Positions 39,538 through 51,379 of a DNA stretch of 64,000 bases are shown piece by piece; positions within the stretch are counted from its first letter, which is position 1; each line of letters starts with the position of its first letter. The notes beneath the pieces are model-generated. The model did not search any database. It was given only the letters and a program-made list of their open reading frames with translations, and was not told the origin of the DNA. A program made the position numbers and the translations under genes. Origin of the DNA: Paulownia fortunei (lineage: Eukaryota > Streptophyta > Magnoliopsida > Lamiales > Paulowniaceae); contig CM033113.1 of the NCBI GenBank assembly GCA_019321725.1, positions 12,772,001 to 12,836,000 of the forward strand. The letters run 5' to 3'.

Positions 39538-41072
39538 TATGCAAGAAATTACTTGAACTTTGCAAGTGATGGTTGGACTTGCATTAAATTTAAAATAAGC
39601 ATGTTTCTAAACTTGTGCAGTTTTTGTATTTTAGACATAACTCTATGATCAAAGGCCATATAGACCTAAATATTCATTCATTTGAAAGGCTAGAGATAGA
39701 ACTAAAACTTTGTTGTTGGAAGTTTAGCCCAATTCAGCCTTGATTATAGCAGAAAATTCGTCGAATTATGTGTATTGGAAAGAATCTATTTATGTTGATA
39801 CATTTTATTAAATCAAGCATAACTTTCTTCCTAGTGGTTTGAATTAAGTTATTCAAGTTGGAAAATGAATCTAACAGACAAATACACAACTTTCATGTTG
39901 ATGACTTTTCCAAAATCAGCTGATTTTATGGAGAAAAATATGTGATAAAATTCATATTTGAAAAGGACATGCGAATTTAGAGCATATTTAAAGTAAATTT
40001 AGAGTGCATTGGAGTGAATTTGGAGATACCAATTTAGGCACTCTTCTACTATAAATAAAGGCTCTTGGATGTCATTTAAGACATACAAAAACCCTTAGAG
40101 GGGGAAAAAAAGCTTTATTGTTGTTTTTTTTTTAGGCTAAGTTTTCTAGTAGTAATGTAAGTTTTCAAATAGTAATAGAAATGTATTATCTAGTTTATCT
40201 TCTATTTTTAGTCTTTTCTACTTTTATTATGTCATTCTAAATTTTATTTAGTTGAGGAGAAAGGGTGAACCTCTTGATGGAGGAAGAAGAACGGTAATAA
40301 AGGTGCATAATATTCAGGTGTGTTGTATTATTATTTTAATTTTTGATTGAAATCCTCCTTGTTTAGTGGTGATTCTTAATTTATATATCTCTAATGGCAC
40401 AACAAGTAGTTGGGTTCATTTAGCATTTGTTCTACTACATCGACTAGTAACTTGAAACCTTGATTTGTTGTAGATAAATGTGCACATAAATAATTAATCC
40501 CATAAATATGTGTTGGCGTTAAAACCCTTCTTATTTAGTGGCAATTCTTGATTTGTGTATCAACAATGACACAAAAAATACTTGAGTTCATTTAGTTTAT
40601 TGTACGGTTCTACTACACCAACAACTAATGTGAAATCTTGATTTGTTGTAAATAAATATGTGCATAAATACTTAATCGCATAAACATGTATTGGTGTTAA
40701 GAGATTATTTACAAATAGTAAGACAATATCATGATTACCTTAATGCATGAGGTATTTGATAACATCTTTCCATTGGAACCTTTATTATGTATAGATTCCA
40801 ATAGTAGCATTTAAAAGAGGTAAAAAGAATAAATAATCATTCATGTATCCAAAACTCAAGAGTGGATCCCTAATCCTCAAAACTTTTCTTAATTTGATTT
40901 ATTAGTTGTAGCATAAATTTTTCTTTATAATCTAAACTACATTCAACCTATCTTTTAAAAAATATAAACTCGAAAACTTCAAACAACTTCTTTGCGAATC
41001 GACCTTGGACTCTCGAAAAATTTATTACTTGACACAACCTCCACTTGATTTTGCAACCTTAAAGTTGTAGCA
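38956..41072 (+). repeat. 3' LTR (2,117 bp, includes a SINE)
   Basis: Begins TGATAAGTG and ends TTAAAGTTGTAGCA. It is longer than the 5' LTR mainly because of the SINE at 39,227-39,534 plus its 11-bp duplication. Without these it is about 1,798 bp. It carries the same internal ~178-bp duplication as the 5' LTR (about 40,340-40,690). Confidence 0.88.
39227..39534 (+). mobile_element. tRNA-derived SINE (about 308 bp)
   Basis: The head resembles a tRNA gene: A-box 'tggcgcagcgg' near 39,241 and B-box 'gggttcgaatt' near 39,282, the internal RNA polymerase III promoter. The body is GC-richer than its surroundings and the tail is (TA)n. It is flanked by the direct repeat 'atatatgcaag' (39,216-39,226 and 39,535-39,545). 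The 5' LTR and the solo LTR have the empty site, reading 'atatatgcaagaaatca' straight through. It therefore arrived after the LTR element. Confidence 0.88.
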
Positions 41073-41275
41073 GTGGTTTAGTAGTGGTAATAGATGGACG
41101 TAGTAAGATCCTTAATAGTTTGGGATTTTGAGGAGTTTAAGGTCTTAATAAGGCTAATTTGGCTTCGGCTTTAGGGTTTTTGTTGGAAAATTCTTTAATT
41201 TTGATTGTCTGGAGGGACAGAGGCTTTGAAATTGGAGATTTGAAACTGCTTGCCAAAGAAGTCACATTTTGCTTT
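41073..41275 (-). pseudogene. Block A ORF2, 5' part, right of the LTR element
   Basis: Minus-strand viral sequence homologous to block D at about 52,430-52,620 ('FGKQFQISN', 'PKAEAKLALL'). It is the other half of the target into which the LTR retrotransposon jumped. It begins with the right-hand target duplication GTGGT and ends at the inversion breakpoint near 41,275. Confidence 0.7.
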
Positions 41276-41622
41276 GTTGCATGATTGAAGATGATTAGAT
41301 CAATGACCACACTCAAAGTAATCCCACCAATATGGCAAACTATATCTTTGATGAAAGATTTCTCTGAGTCTATGAAGACCCACTTAAAACACAATAATAC
41401 TATGAAGATATTCTTACTTCCACCAAATCCATCTACATTCAAAATAAGCCACCCAAATGAGCCCCAGCCAACAACACTAAAATTGGCTACCGAAAAATTC
41501 ACATCAACTCCGTTATTGTTCTACAAGATTGGAGCAACAAAAATCCCTATGACCACAAACAAATTCCCAACAAACAATATCCATCAATATCAGATTGGGA
41601 TTATGTGGATGCTTGGACAACT
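41276..41622 (+). pseudogene. ORF2 fragment of block B, fused to ORF1
   Basis: Corresponds to the middle of ORF2 in block A ('TLKVIPPIWQTI' in one frame; 'KTQQYYED'-equivalent region in another). At about 41,620 it switches to ORF1 sequence ('SFDDENS', as in block D near 54,970). The junction lies in a short shared stretch 'gaagaaata(g/a)aatctt', so microhomology-mediated joining is likely. Confidence 0.65.
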
Positions 41623-43985
41623 AGAAGAAATAAAATCTTTTGATGATGAAAATTCAAATTAGAACTAAATTCATTTGAAGAGTATCTCCCATGAATTTGT
41701 CTTTATAGCAAGAAAATATTAATGCTCTCAAACCAATTCCGTTTCATACTTGACCTAATAGACAAAATTAGAGATCCCAAAGCTAAAGAAAAATATCTTC
41801 ATCAACTGTAAAATATGATTTCAGAAAAAGGAAAAAACTTTAAAACTTTTACCTCAGCCAAAAACAGAATTTAAAGAATTATGAAAATGTTCAATCATCG
41901 AAAACCAAATAAATCTTCCCTCTCTAACTTAAAACAAGAAATAAAAAATTTCAAAAAAGAAATCAGATCCCTTAAAGACGACCATCACCATATAAAACAA
42001 GATGTTCTTATTCCAAAATTACAAATACAAATCCAAGACCAAAAAAGACAAAGATTATGAAAATGAAGAAGAGTCCTTTGTTAATAGCCTTTCCAAAATC
42101 TCCTACCAAAAGTGATATGTAAGAATAAAACTTATCATTGAAGATTTTAAACTAGAAGCAATTATTTTAATGGATTTCAAAATAGATATGAATTGCATCG
42201 AGAAGGGGCTAATTCCTACAAAATATTTTGAAAAAACCCAAAGGCTCTCCACACCAAAGCTACAGGTCTTAAAATAAATTTCAAAATCTCCAAAGCTCAT
42301 GTATGTAATAATTTCAATTGTTTCAAAAACCAGCTTTTATTCTCGTCAAGGATCTCAACACCCCTATCATTCTTGGGAATCCATTCTTACAATTACTCTA
42401 CCCAATTCAAGTTGATCCAAAAGGCATTAAAACTTTATCATGGGAAGAGAATTTTTTCCTTTTTTAATTTGCTGTTACACAAAGAGATGTCAACGTTGTC
42501 CAAAATTCTTCAGTTATCCCAGAAACTATCAATCAAAAAGAAAAATAAATCCTTTTTCTCAAATAAGAAATCTCCAACCAAAAAATGGAAAATAAATTTA
42601 TGTGCCTATCTTTCAGCAAAAAATATAAAATTTCCAAGAATAACTAGAAGAACAAATTTATTCAAATTTACCAAATGCTTTCTAGGAAAGAAAAAGACAT
42701 ATTATGTCTCCCTTGCTTAGGAATCAGATTTTAGTGAAAGGTATATCCCCACTAAAGCAAGACTAATACAAATGAATCAAGAACTCTTAGAATATTGTAA
42801 AAAGAAAATACAAGAACTCCTTGACAAAAATATCATTTGTCCTTCCAAATCTCCTTGGTCATGCTCAACCTTCTATGTTAAAAAAATGATAAGCTCGAAA
42901 AAAAAACTCCAAGATTAGTAATAAATTACAAACCTCTTAACAAAGTACTCAAATGGATTAGATATCCTATCCCAAACAAATATGATCTTCTTAAAAGACT
43001 TTAGAATGCAAAATTCTTTTCAAAATTTGATATGAAATCTGGATTTTGGCAAATTCAAATTGATAAAAAAGACAAATACAAAACAACTTTTATTGTACCT
43101 TTTGGCCAATTTAAATGGAATGTAATGCTATTTGGCTTAAAAAATGCTTCTTCTGAATTACAAAAAATCATGAATTATATTTTTACACCATACACAACCT
43201 TACAATAGTCTTTATAGATGATGTGCTTGTTTTTAGTGAATCCATAGATAAACATTGGAAACATTTACAAGTTTTTTCTAATCTTTTAAAAAGGAATGGC
43301 TTAGTCGTTTCGACTTCTAAAATCGAGCTTTTACAAACAAATATAAGATTTTTAGGAAAGGATCTATCATCCCAATATAAAGATCTTTAAGTTTTGGAGA
43401 TAAATTTCCTCACCAAATCTTTGAGAAAAATAAATTGCAAAGATTCTTAGGATCTTTAAATTATATTTACGACTTTTATCCTAAATTTTGTTAGTTTTGC
43501 AAACCTTTATTTGATAGACTGAGAACTCATTCGCCTCTTAGACATAAATTCACACTAATATTGTCAAACAGTTAAAAAAGCTCCCATGTCTCACCATTTG
43601 TCATCCCAATGCACCTAAAATAGTCCAAACAGATGCATCATAAACTGGTTATGGATGATTTTTAGCCAAATAATTGAAGGAAAAGAAACTACAACTCGAT
43701 ATTACTCTGGATTATGGAAAAGCTCCGCCCAACAAAATTCTCCAACAATTGAAAATGAAATTCTTTCCATTGTATTATGCATCTCAAAATTTCAAGATAA
43801 TTTAGTAAACCAAAAATATCTTTTGAGAATAGATTGTAGGGTAGCCAATGATGTTTAGCAATAGATGTAAAAAATTTGATTTCAAAATAAATTTTTACCT
43901 AAAGGCAGGCTATTTTATACATTTTTTATTTCAAAATTGAATATATAAAGGGACCTCACAATTATATTCCTAATTTTTTAACTCG
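41622..43985 (+). pseudogene. Viral ORF1 distal half, block B (linker, protease, RT, RNase H)
   Basis: Degenerate pol region of a caulimovirid polyprotein. In order: an acidic and lysine-rich linker (41,622-42,080); an aspartic protease region near 42,165 whose active-site triad is lost ('DFKIDMN' where block C has DSGAN); RT from about 42,750 to 43,350; and RNase H from about 43,610 to 43,980 ('VQTDAS'). RT shows 'FDMKSGFWQI' near 43,028 and the catalytic box 'FIDD' near 43,211, the only one of three copies with both aspartates. Numerous stops and frameshifts make it non-functional. Confidence 0.8.
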
Positions 43986-44024
43986 TGAATTTTCGCATAG
44001 ATGTCAAAAAACATAAAAAATTTC

Positions 44025-44180
44025 AAGGAAGATACCTTTTTCAAAATAGTAGGACATAGTTTGTGTACTGAAATGGGAATTGGGGTATTTCTTGTTTGTG
44101 GAGTGGTTTCAAAGGTTTGGGTTAATAATGGAGGCCAGAGGAATTGATTTTCAAAGTGGTGTGAATCTGCTCTATAACCA
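44025..44180 (-). pseudogene. ORF2 5' fragment of block C fused to truncated RNase H
   Basis: Minus-strand viral ORF2 ('HHFENQF' to 'TILKK') directly abuts the very start of the RNase H region ('VQTNALEIGY') near 44,175-44,180. In block D about 600 bp of RNase H and spacer lie between these points. Block C therefore has an internal deletion. The fragment ends at the inversion breakpoint. Confidence 0.65.
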
Positions 44181-44183
44181 ATT

Positions 44184-47100
44184 TCTAATGCATTTGTTTG
44201 GACTATTTTAGATATATTGGGATGACAAAAATGGTGAGACGTGGTAGTTCTTTGACATGTACCAGTCTATCAAATAAAGGTTTGCAAATTGGCAAAGTAT
44301 ACGATAAAAGTCAGAAATATAATTTAAAGAACTTTTTATTGGGATAATAGTTCCTTTATAAATTTGGTATCCTAAAATTCTTCTATTTATTTGAAATGGT
44401 TTGATTTTGGAAGCCAAAATGACTAAACCATTCTTTCTTATTAGAAAAAACTTGTAAATATTTTCAATGTTTATCAAAAGATTCACCAAAAACAAGCGCG
44501 TTATCTATATAGACTGTTGTAAAGGATATGTATAGTGTAAAAATATCATTCATGATTTTCAGAATTCAGAAGGAGCATTTTTTAAGCCAAATGGCATTAC
44601 ATTCCCTTCAAATTGGCTAAAACGTACAATAAAGGCTATTTTGTTTTTGTCTTTTTCATTAATTCAAATTTGCCAAAATCCAAATTTATCAAATTTTGAA
44701 AAAAAAATGTATTATAAAGTCTTCTGTGAATATCATATTTGTTAGGGATATGATATCTAATCCATCTGAGTACTTTGATAAGAGGTTTGTAATTTATTAC
44801 TCTTTCGAGCTTAGCATTTTTTTGAACATAGAAGGCTGAGCATGATCGAGGAGATTTGGAAGGATGAATGATCTTTTTGTCATAGAGTTCATGTATTTTT
44901 TTTTTTACAATATTCTAAGAGTTCTTGATTCATATGTATTGGTCATGCTTTAGTGGGGATTTACCTTTCATTAAAATCTAAAGTGGGGATTTACCTTTCA
45001 TTAAAATCTAATTCCTAAGGAAGGGAGATAGTATGTCTTTTCATTTCCCAGAAAGCATTTGATAAATTTGAGTAGATTTGTTCTTCTAGTTGTTTTTGGA
45101 ATTTGATTTTTTTGTTAAAAGATAGGCACAAAATTTATTTTTCAATTTTTTGGTTAAAAATTTCTTCTTTGAGAAAAAGAATTTATTTTTCTTTTTGATT
45201 GGTAGTTTCTTTGAAACTGAAGAATAGTGGACAACTTTGAAATCGCTTTGTGTAACTGGAAATTAAAACTGGCAAAGGATTTCTTTTTCGATGGCAGAAG
45301 TTTTATTCCTTATGGATTAACTGTAATTGGGTAAAGCATTTGTGAGAATGGATTCTCAAGAATGATGGGGTGCTGAGATCTTTGACGATAACAAAGTCGG
45401 TTTTAAAATAATTGTCATTACTACTACATACATGAGCTTTGGAGAGTTTGCAATTTTTTTTGAGGTTTGTAGCATTGGCAATGGAGATTCTTGAGTTTCT
45501 TCAAAATATTTTGTAGGAATTAGCCCCTCCTTGATGTAATTCATATTTGCTCCAGAATCCATTATGGTAATTGCTTAGAATCTTCAATGCTAAGTTTTAG
45601 TTTTACATACCACTTTTGGTAGAAGATTTTGTAAAAGGCTATTAATAAAAGATTCTTTTTCATTTTTGGAATCTTTGTTTTTTTGCTGTTGGATTTGTAT
45701 TTATAATTTTAGAATAAGAACATCTTCTTTTATTTGGTGAGGGTCGTCTTTAAGGTATTTGATTTTTTTTGAGATTTTTGATTTCTTGTTGTAAGTCAGA
45801 GAGGGAAGATTTATTTGGTTTTTGATGATCGAACATTTTCATGATATTTTTAAATTTTGTTTTTACTAGAGGTAAAGGTTTTGAGGTTTATCCTTTCTTT
45901 GAAATCATATTTTGCAGTTGATGAAGATATTTTTCTTTAGCTTCTGAATTTTCAATTTTGTCTATGAGGTCAAGAATGAAAGGGAATTGTTCTGTGAGCA
46001 TTGATATTTTCTTGCTCCAAAGTTAAATTCCTCGGGGACACTCTTCACATGAATTGGTTGTGATTTTGAATTTTCATCCTCGGATGATTCTATTTCTTTT
46101 AGTTGGATTTGATTTAATTCTTCTTCAGAAGCAGGAGTATCATTTTCCCCAAGTAAGAAACATTAATTCATCTTTAATAAGAAGACTGAGAAGTTGATTC
46201 ATTGTTTTCTCTCTGAATTGGAGTTCTTGGATACGTCATCGTATTCAGCAAGTTGCGGCACAATATCTTGGTTTACCACAAATATGACCTATGCCAGATT
46301 AATTTAAAGTGAAATTATTTTTTGGGAATTGTTTGTTAGGGAAGTTTCTTTATTGAGATTTTTTGTGGAGATTTTTTGAAGATTTTTTGTAGTTTTGAAT
46401 TTATGTGATGGTGATTGGATCCCAACTCCTTTTGAGTTGTTAGATTTTGCTTTTTTAATAGTGATTTTAATCAAAGATTATTGCATAAGAGTAATCCTAC
46501 AAGATTAATTTGATTTATGATTTCTCCATAAGAAAGTGAGGAAATATCTCCATATGTTTCTTTAATTTTATCACGAATTTTTCTACAAATAATTTGGGTA
46601 AATCCGAAAATGATTTTTTCTTTCCAAAAGTAACTAGTGGCATCGGCCCTTTCATAGATTTTGGAGAGGAAGACATCTTTGTACCATTTGAAATCTTGAA
46701 GTTCTCTATATTTTAGATTTTGATGAAATTTGGTGTTCCTTTCTTGATAAATTTGAGGATTACCAATAAAATGTATAATGATTATATAGATTAAAGCGGG
46801 AACCTCTGAGGTTATAGGATTTCCATCATTATCTTGAATGGAATTCCTTTCTAAATCTCTTTTTATACAAGTAAGAATTTGGTTTCTGGCTTAATTATCC
46901 CACCAATCTTTGAGTTGGCCATTGAAGCCGAGAATAAGGTTTTTTGCATCATCTACATCAAAATGATTGGCTCTTTCTTTGTAGATGTTAGAAACTATGG
47001 CAATTTGCTTGCAAAGACTGAGAATTTGGTACTCGGACAATCCATCTAGATTCCATTCATAGATGGCTTTTCCATTAAAAGATCTAAAGTTTTGTATTTC

Positions 47101-50100
47101 TTCAGTTTGTAAGTTTGATAGAGTAGGACGAGGATAATGATTTCTGTAAGGTTGTATATTTTGGATAGAATTGAGCAAAAAAGGATATTCCTCTTCTGAA
47201 AATTTTGAATCTTTTTCTAAGGTATTTAGTATTTTTTTTCTTTTCCAAGATTTTGTAATCTTGTTTGGATTTTTGATAATAAATTATTTTTAGAATTGAG
47301 TTTGGGTATGTGGTCAAGAATTTAGAAAGGTAGTTTATTTTAAGAGATTTGTAAGGAGGGGTTAGATTGTGTATTAGCAGAACTAGTAGCTTTGGGTTTT
47401 GAATCAGAAGTTTCTTCTATTTTGGATTCAATGTGAACAAGCTGTTTGCCAGTGGAATGTAGACTGAGATAGGTAAAATTATTTTGTTTGATTTGTGTAG
47501 CAGTAGAGTTTTCTGGTTTTGTTTCTAAGACAAGGAGACATTCAATGATTTTATTATTTAGAGAAATTCTTGTCTCTTCATGGGGAGGTTTTTTCCCATA
47601 AATTATAGAATTATCGGATTTGGTCCATTTTCTTGAGATTTTTTTTAACTTGGAGGTTTCCCGCGTAATATTTTTGGAATAAATAACTGAAGAAATGAAC
47701 ATTCTGCTTGGTATAGGTTATATACGCATACCACTCAGTACGGATTGAGTCTTTCTGAAATTTTTTAAAAGTTTTCATAAACCATTTCTAATTAGAATAG
47801 TTTGTTTCAGAAAGGAAATCTTGTTTGAGGAAATCTTTGTCAATATAAAATTCTTTTGTGATAGTAAAAATATGTGAAGGAGCAGAGATAGGGGAGTCTT
47901 GTTGGTTTGGATTCTTCATAATCTTCATAGACGGGTTGAGCAAGATTTTGGTTAATATGTATTCCTTGGAAAGTAGCTCTGGTAGGTCTAGTAGTTTCTG
48001 ACGGGGTGGAAACCAAATGTCTTGCCGAATAAAAATTTTGGACTTTAGGATTTCTAGGAATCTTTAAGAGAATTTGACAAAGAAATTTGACATCAAAAGC
48101 TCCATCAGGATGTTGTATGATTTGATCAATTTCAAAGTTGTTAACTTGTTGGTAGGAGGATTTGATCCAAGAAGTAGATCCCAGGTTGTAGGTAGAGTAA
48201 CATTTTTCCATTCAATGGTTTTGGGAACCATCAAGTTAGATTTGGCCCTATTAATCTCCCAAAAAATGGTTTGTCTGGGAGATTTTGTATGAGAAACAAT
48301 ATTGATATCTAATCCTGTATGTGTGATTTTGTAGTGAAGTCTATAGAAAATTTCATAAATATGAGACCATGTTTTCATCATCTTATAGTTATAATTTTTG
48401 ACATTTAAAGTAAGAACATCTAAATAATGAGGATCTAAAAGAGAAACTGTAAAATCAGGGAAAAAATTAAAATAAATTGGACCATTGCATAAACTAATTT
48501 CTACTAGTCCAAGTAAAGAGTCATGGAACTTTAGATGTTTACAATCTCGTACAGCAAGAAAGATACTAGTATCCAATCCTTCTTTTATTAATGGTGCTAC
48601 AACTCTAAGATTGCAAACTCAAATACAGGTTGTGTCAAATAATAAATTTTTAGGGAGTTCGAGGTCGATCCACAGAAAAATTGTTTGAAGTTTTAGGGTT
48701 TATATTTCTTAAAAGATGGGTTGAATGTGGTTTAGAATATAAAGAAAAATTTATGCTATAACTAAGAAATTAAAGTAATAAAAGTACTAAAAATTAGAGA
48801 TCCGCTTTTGAGTTTTGGATAGATGAATGATTATTTATTTATTTTTATCTATTTTAATTGCCACAATTGGAATCCATACATAATGAAGGCTCCAATGGGA
48901 AGATGTTATCAAATAGCTCATACATTAAGGTAATTATGATATTGTCTTACTGTTTGCAAATTATATCTTAACACCAATTCTTGTTTATGGGATCAAGTAT
49001 TTATGCACACATTTGTCTATAACAAATCAAGGTTTCACATTAGTAGTTGGTGGGGTAGAACTGTACAATAAGCGAAATAAACTCAAGTATTTGTTGTCAT
49101 TAGTGATACATAAATCAATAATCACCACTAAATAAGGAGAATTTCAATCAAAAATTAAAATAATAAAATAACACACCTGAACATTATGCACTTTTATAAC
49201 CATTCCACTTTCTCTATCAAGAGTTTCACCCTTTCTCCTTAGCTTAAATGAAATTTAGAAAGATATAATGAAAGTAGAAAAAACTATAAGTAGAAGAGAA
49301 ACTAGAGAATACATTTCTATTACTACTAAAAAACTTACATTACTACTATAAAACTTAGCCTAAAGAAAAGCAACAATAAAACTTTCTTTCCTAGTCTAAA
49401 GGTTTTTGTGTATCTTGAATGACATCCAAGAGATCCTATATATAGAAGAGTGCCTAAATTAACATCTCCAAATTCACTCCAAATGCATTCCAAATTAACT
49501 TCAAATGTGAACTAAATTCATATGTCCTTTTCAGATCTGAATTTTGTCATCTGATTTTGGAAAGGTAATCAACATGAAAGTTGTATATTTGTCCTTTAGC
49601 TTTATTTTTCAATTCGAATCATCTAATTCCAGCCACTAGGGAGAATGTTATGCTTGATTTAAGAAGATGTGTTAGCATAGATAGATTCCTTCCAATGCTC
49701 TCACTTGGACAAATTTTATGCTATAATCAAGATTAAATTCGGCTGAGCTTCCAACAGCAAAGTTATATTTCTATTTTTTCATTTCAAATGGAGCAAGATT
49801 CAAATCCATATGGCTTTTGAGCATGGAGTTATACTTAAATTACCAAAACTACACAAGTTTAGAAACATGTTAATTTTGAGCCCAACAATCACTTGCAAAG
49901 TCCAAGTGATTTCTTGCATATATTTTGATCTACACATGATGGACATAGGCAAAAGTAGCCCTTTTCTTCTAATTGTGATACTTTTTTTATCCAATGAAAT
50001 ATTATCTCCCAACTTGCTCACGAAATGTGTTGTCTTCTTTGGTTTTATTTTGGCTCTTTTTGATATCTTTTTGTTCATTGATTCCCTAACATAAAACATT

Positions 50101-50495
50101 GATAAAACTATAATATTATCAAGAATAAAGCAAAAAAAGTATAAAGGATTTGATACAAAAATATATTAAAATATGCACTTAACAAATGGCTTTATAGCAA
50201 ATTGTACTAACCCAATATGTAAGAATTTGTAATCATTTTTAGAGTGCTTAGGAATAGAGCTTTTGGAAAATAAGTGCAGAGTTTGTTGATCTGAAACAAG
50301 AGGTAAAACTTATTCTTCTATTTTGATGGTATAAGCAAATTTAAAACCTATAAGAAATTTTAATCTTTGAGGGTTTCTAGTCAAGAAGATCTTTATCTTC
50401 CCACAAGTATTCTTCTGTAGTTACACTTTGCAAAATCTTGAGTATGAACGAGTTGCCATGCTTTTCATGAATTTGATCATAGTTTCAAAATTCAT
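44184..50495 (-). pseudogene. Viral ORF1 polyprotein, block C (movement protein, capsid, protease, RT)
   Basis: The likely original start is the ATG at 50,495. Domains in order along the minus strand: 30K-type movement protein (50,495-50,190, then 48,594-48,060 after the solo LTR; 'CNGPIYFNFFPDF', 'ILDVLTLN'-like core); capsid region (about 47,950-46,200; 'YEWNLDGLSEYQI' and 'GQLKDWWDN' near 46,891-47,100); a damaged CCHC zinc knuckle near 46,250-46,300; aspartic protease with intact DSGAN near 45,550; and RT (about 45,080-44,300), whose catalytic box reads YIDN instead of YIDD near 44,505. Most of RNase H is deleted. Stops and frameshifts throughout. Confidence 0.82.
48595..50184 (-). mobile_element. 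Solo LTR (1,590 bp), same family as the 33.7-41.1 kb element
   Basis: On the minus strand it begins TGTTAAGTGCATATTTT and ends TTAGAGTTGTAGCA. It is flanked by a perfect 5-bp duplication AATGG (48,590-48,594 and 50,185-50,189). Block D shows the uninterrupted movement-protein target. It lacks the ~178-bp internal duplication present in both LTRs of the full element, which accounts for its shorter length, and has no SINE. The internal part was probably lost by LTR-LTR recombination. Confidence 0.9.
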
Positions 50496-50623
50496 AGTTT
50501 AAACTTTCAAATCAGACAATGTTTTACTGCGACGATAACACTCAAGCTGTCTTACGACATGTCAAAGTCTTACTTATTCAACTTATGGATTTAGATTCTA
50601 TACACACACCCTAGAGAAGAATT

Positions 50624-50635
50624 GCTCTGATACCA
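50624..50635 (-). other. Pararetroviral primer-binding site (initiator tRNA-Met)
   Basis: Minus strand reads TGGTATCAGAGC, the complement of the 3' end of plant initiator tRNA-Met. This site primes reverse transcription in Caulimoviridae and marks position 1 of the genome. It lies about 130 bp upstream of the ORF1 ATG of block C and immediately after the intergenic region of block D. It therefore defines the head-to-tail unit junction. Confidence 0.88.
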
Positions 50636-50699
50636 TTCGATACCAGTATATAATCTTTGTCCCATATTCAGAACCATAAAAGACATTGGGGAAAATAAA

Positions 50700-50745
50700 G
50701 GTTGGAATTGGAATCTAAATAATATATATATATATATATATGAAA
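50700..50745. repeat. TA microsatellite in the viral intergenic region
   Basis: A (TA)n run at about 50,724-50,742. The corresponding part of block A near 31,940 has a shorter 'atatatat' run. A separate (TA)n run lies at 32,561-32,579. Confidence 0.7.
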
Positions 50746-51020
50746 GTAAACATTTGATATAAATTAAAAAAAGAACAAAAGATATAAAATAAATATTATA
50801 ACAACTAAACAATGAAGTTTGCAGAATAAACAATTAAATTGCATGAATAAGAATATAAAAATATTTGAAGATTTACTTGCTATTTATAATGAGGATTTTG
50901 ATACAGAAACTTGGGTTTTGCAAGCTAAAGATGTAATATACATTCTGCAAAATCAAAACAACTATTAAATTACAAATGAAACTCTGAGACCTCTACCTTT
51001 ATTTTCTGAATTTGCCTTGC

Positions 51021-51027
51021 TTTTATA
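51021..51027 (-). promoter_or_regulatory. Candidate viral TATA box, block D
   Basis: Minus strand TTCTATAAAAGCAAGG, about 390 bp upstream of the primer-binding site. It is conserved at the same place in block A, and its position fits the caulimovirid genomic-RNA promoter. Confidence 0.5.
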
Positions 51028-51379
51028 GAAGTTTTTCTTGCAACTATTCGGACTTGAAATCTTTATTTGGAATCTGCCATCACGTCTACGTTGAATGTTT
51101 TTGCTCTGACATCCGTATGCTAGGGTCTTTGTTTGCTTTTGTACTGGTGGTGTCATTTCCTACCTTTAGAAGTTTGGCATCCATCTGATAAGGGATTTGT
51201 GTCAAGATTTTCTTTTGTTATATCATCCACATATTGAGGGTCTTTGTTGGTGTCATTTTCTGCCTTTGGAAGTTTCTATTTTTTTTTAAAGTCTGGAGTA
51301 CTGAATTACCCCAATTTTTTGAATTTGCAACTATTTTCACCAGAAATTGATATATATGTTATTGTGATTTTCTTTTCAA

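Larger units (their letters stand above)
33750..41072 (+). mobile_element. Complete but non-autonomous LTR retrotransposon carrying a LOG-like gene copy
   Basis: The element starts TGATAAG and ends TGTAGCA. It is flanked by a perfect 5-bp duplication GTGGT (33,745-33,749 and 41,073-41,077). 5' LTR 33,750-35,519; 3' LTR 38,956-41,072; internal region of about 3.4 kb. A polypurine tract 'aagtgtgagggaa' abuts the 3' LTR. No gag, protease, reverse transcriptase or integrase can be read. Just inside the 5' LTR is 'cttgttgggaggcaacc', a motif I associate with the non-coding 3' part of Ty3/gypsy elements, and G-rich 'ttgggggagggga' motifs lie at about 37,384 and 38,180. It may therefore be a deletion derivative of a gypsy element. 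It inserted into viral ORF2. The LTRs are clearly diverged, so insertion is old. Confidence 0.88.
41276..44024 (+). mobile_element. Endogenous pararetrovirus block B: inverted 2.75-kb segment
   Basis: The only plus-strand part of the viral cluster. Both of its ends match, without loss, the minus-strand sequence at the opposite edge. At 44,024 the minus-strand ORF2 of block C stops exactly where the plus-strand ORF2 piece at 41,276 takes up. At 41,275 the minus-strand piece takes up where the RNase H end at about 44,020 stops, by comparison with blocks A and D. The segment is thus a simple inversion in a formerly all-minus array. It holds an ORF2 fragment fused to the distal half of ORF1. Confidence 0.8.
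44175..50635 (-). mobile_element. Endogenous pararetrovirus block C (ORF1, interrupted by a solo LTR)
   Basis: Begins at the primer-binding site at 50,635 and runs leftwards through the whole of ORF1 up to the start of RNase H. It is directly continuous, head to tail, with block D on its right, and is split by the solo LTR at 48,595-50,184. It corresponds to a second tandem viral unit. Confidence 0.85.
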
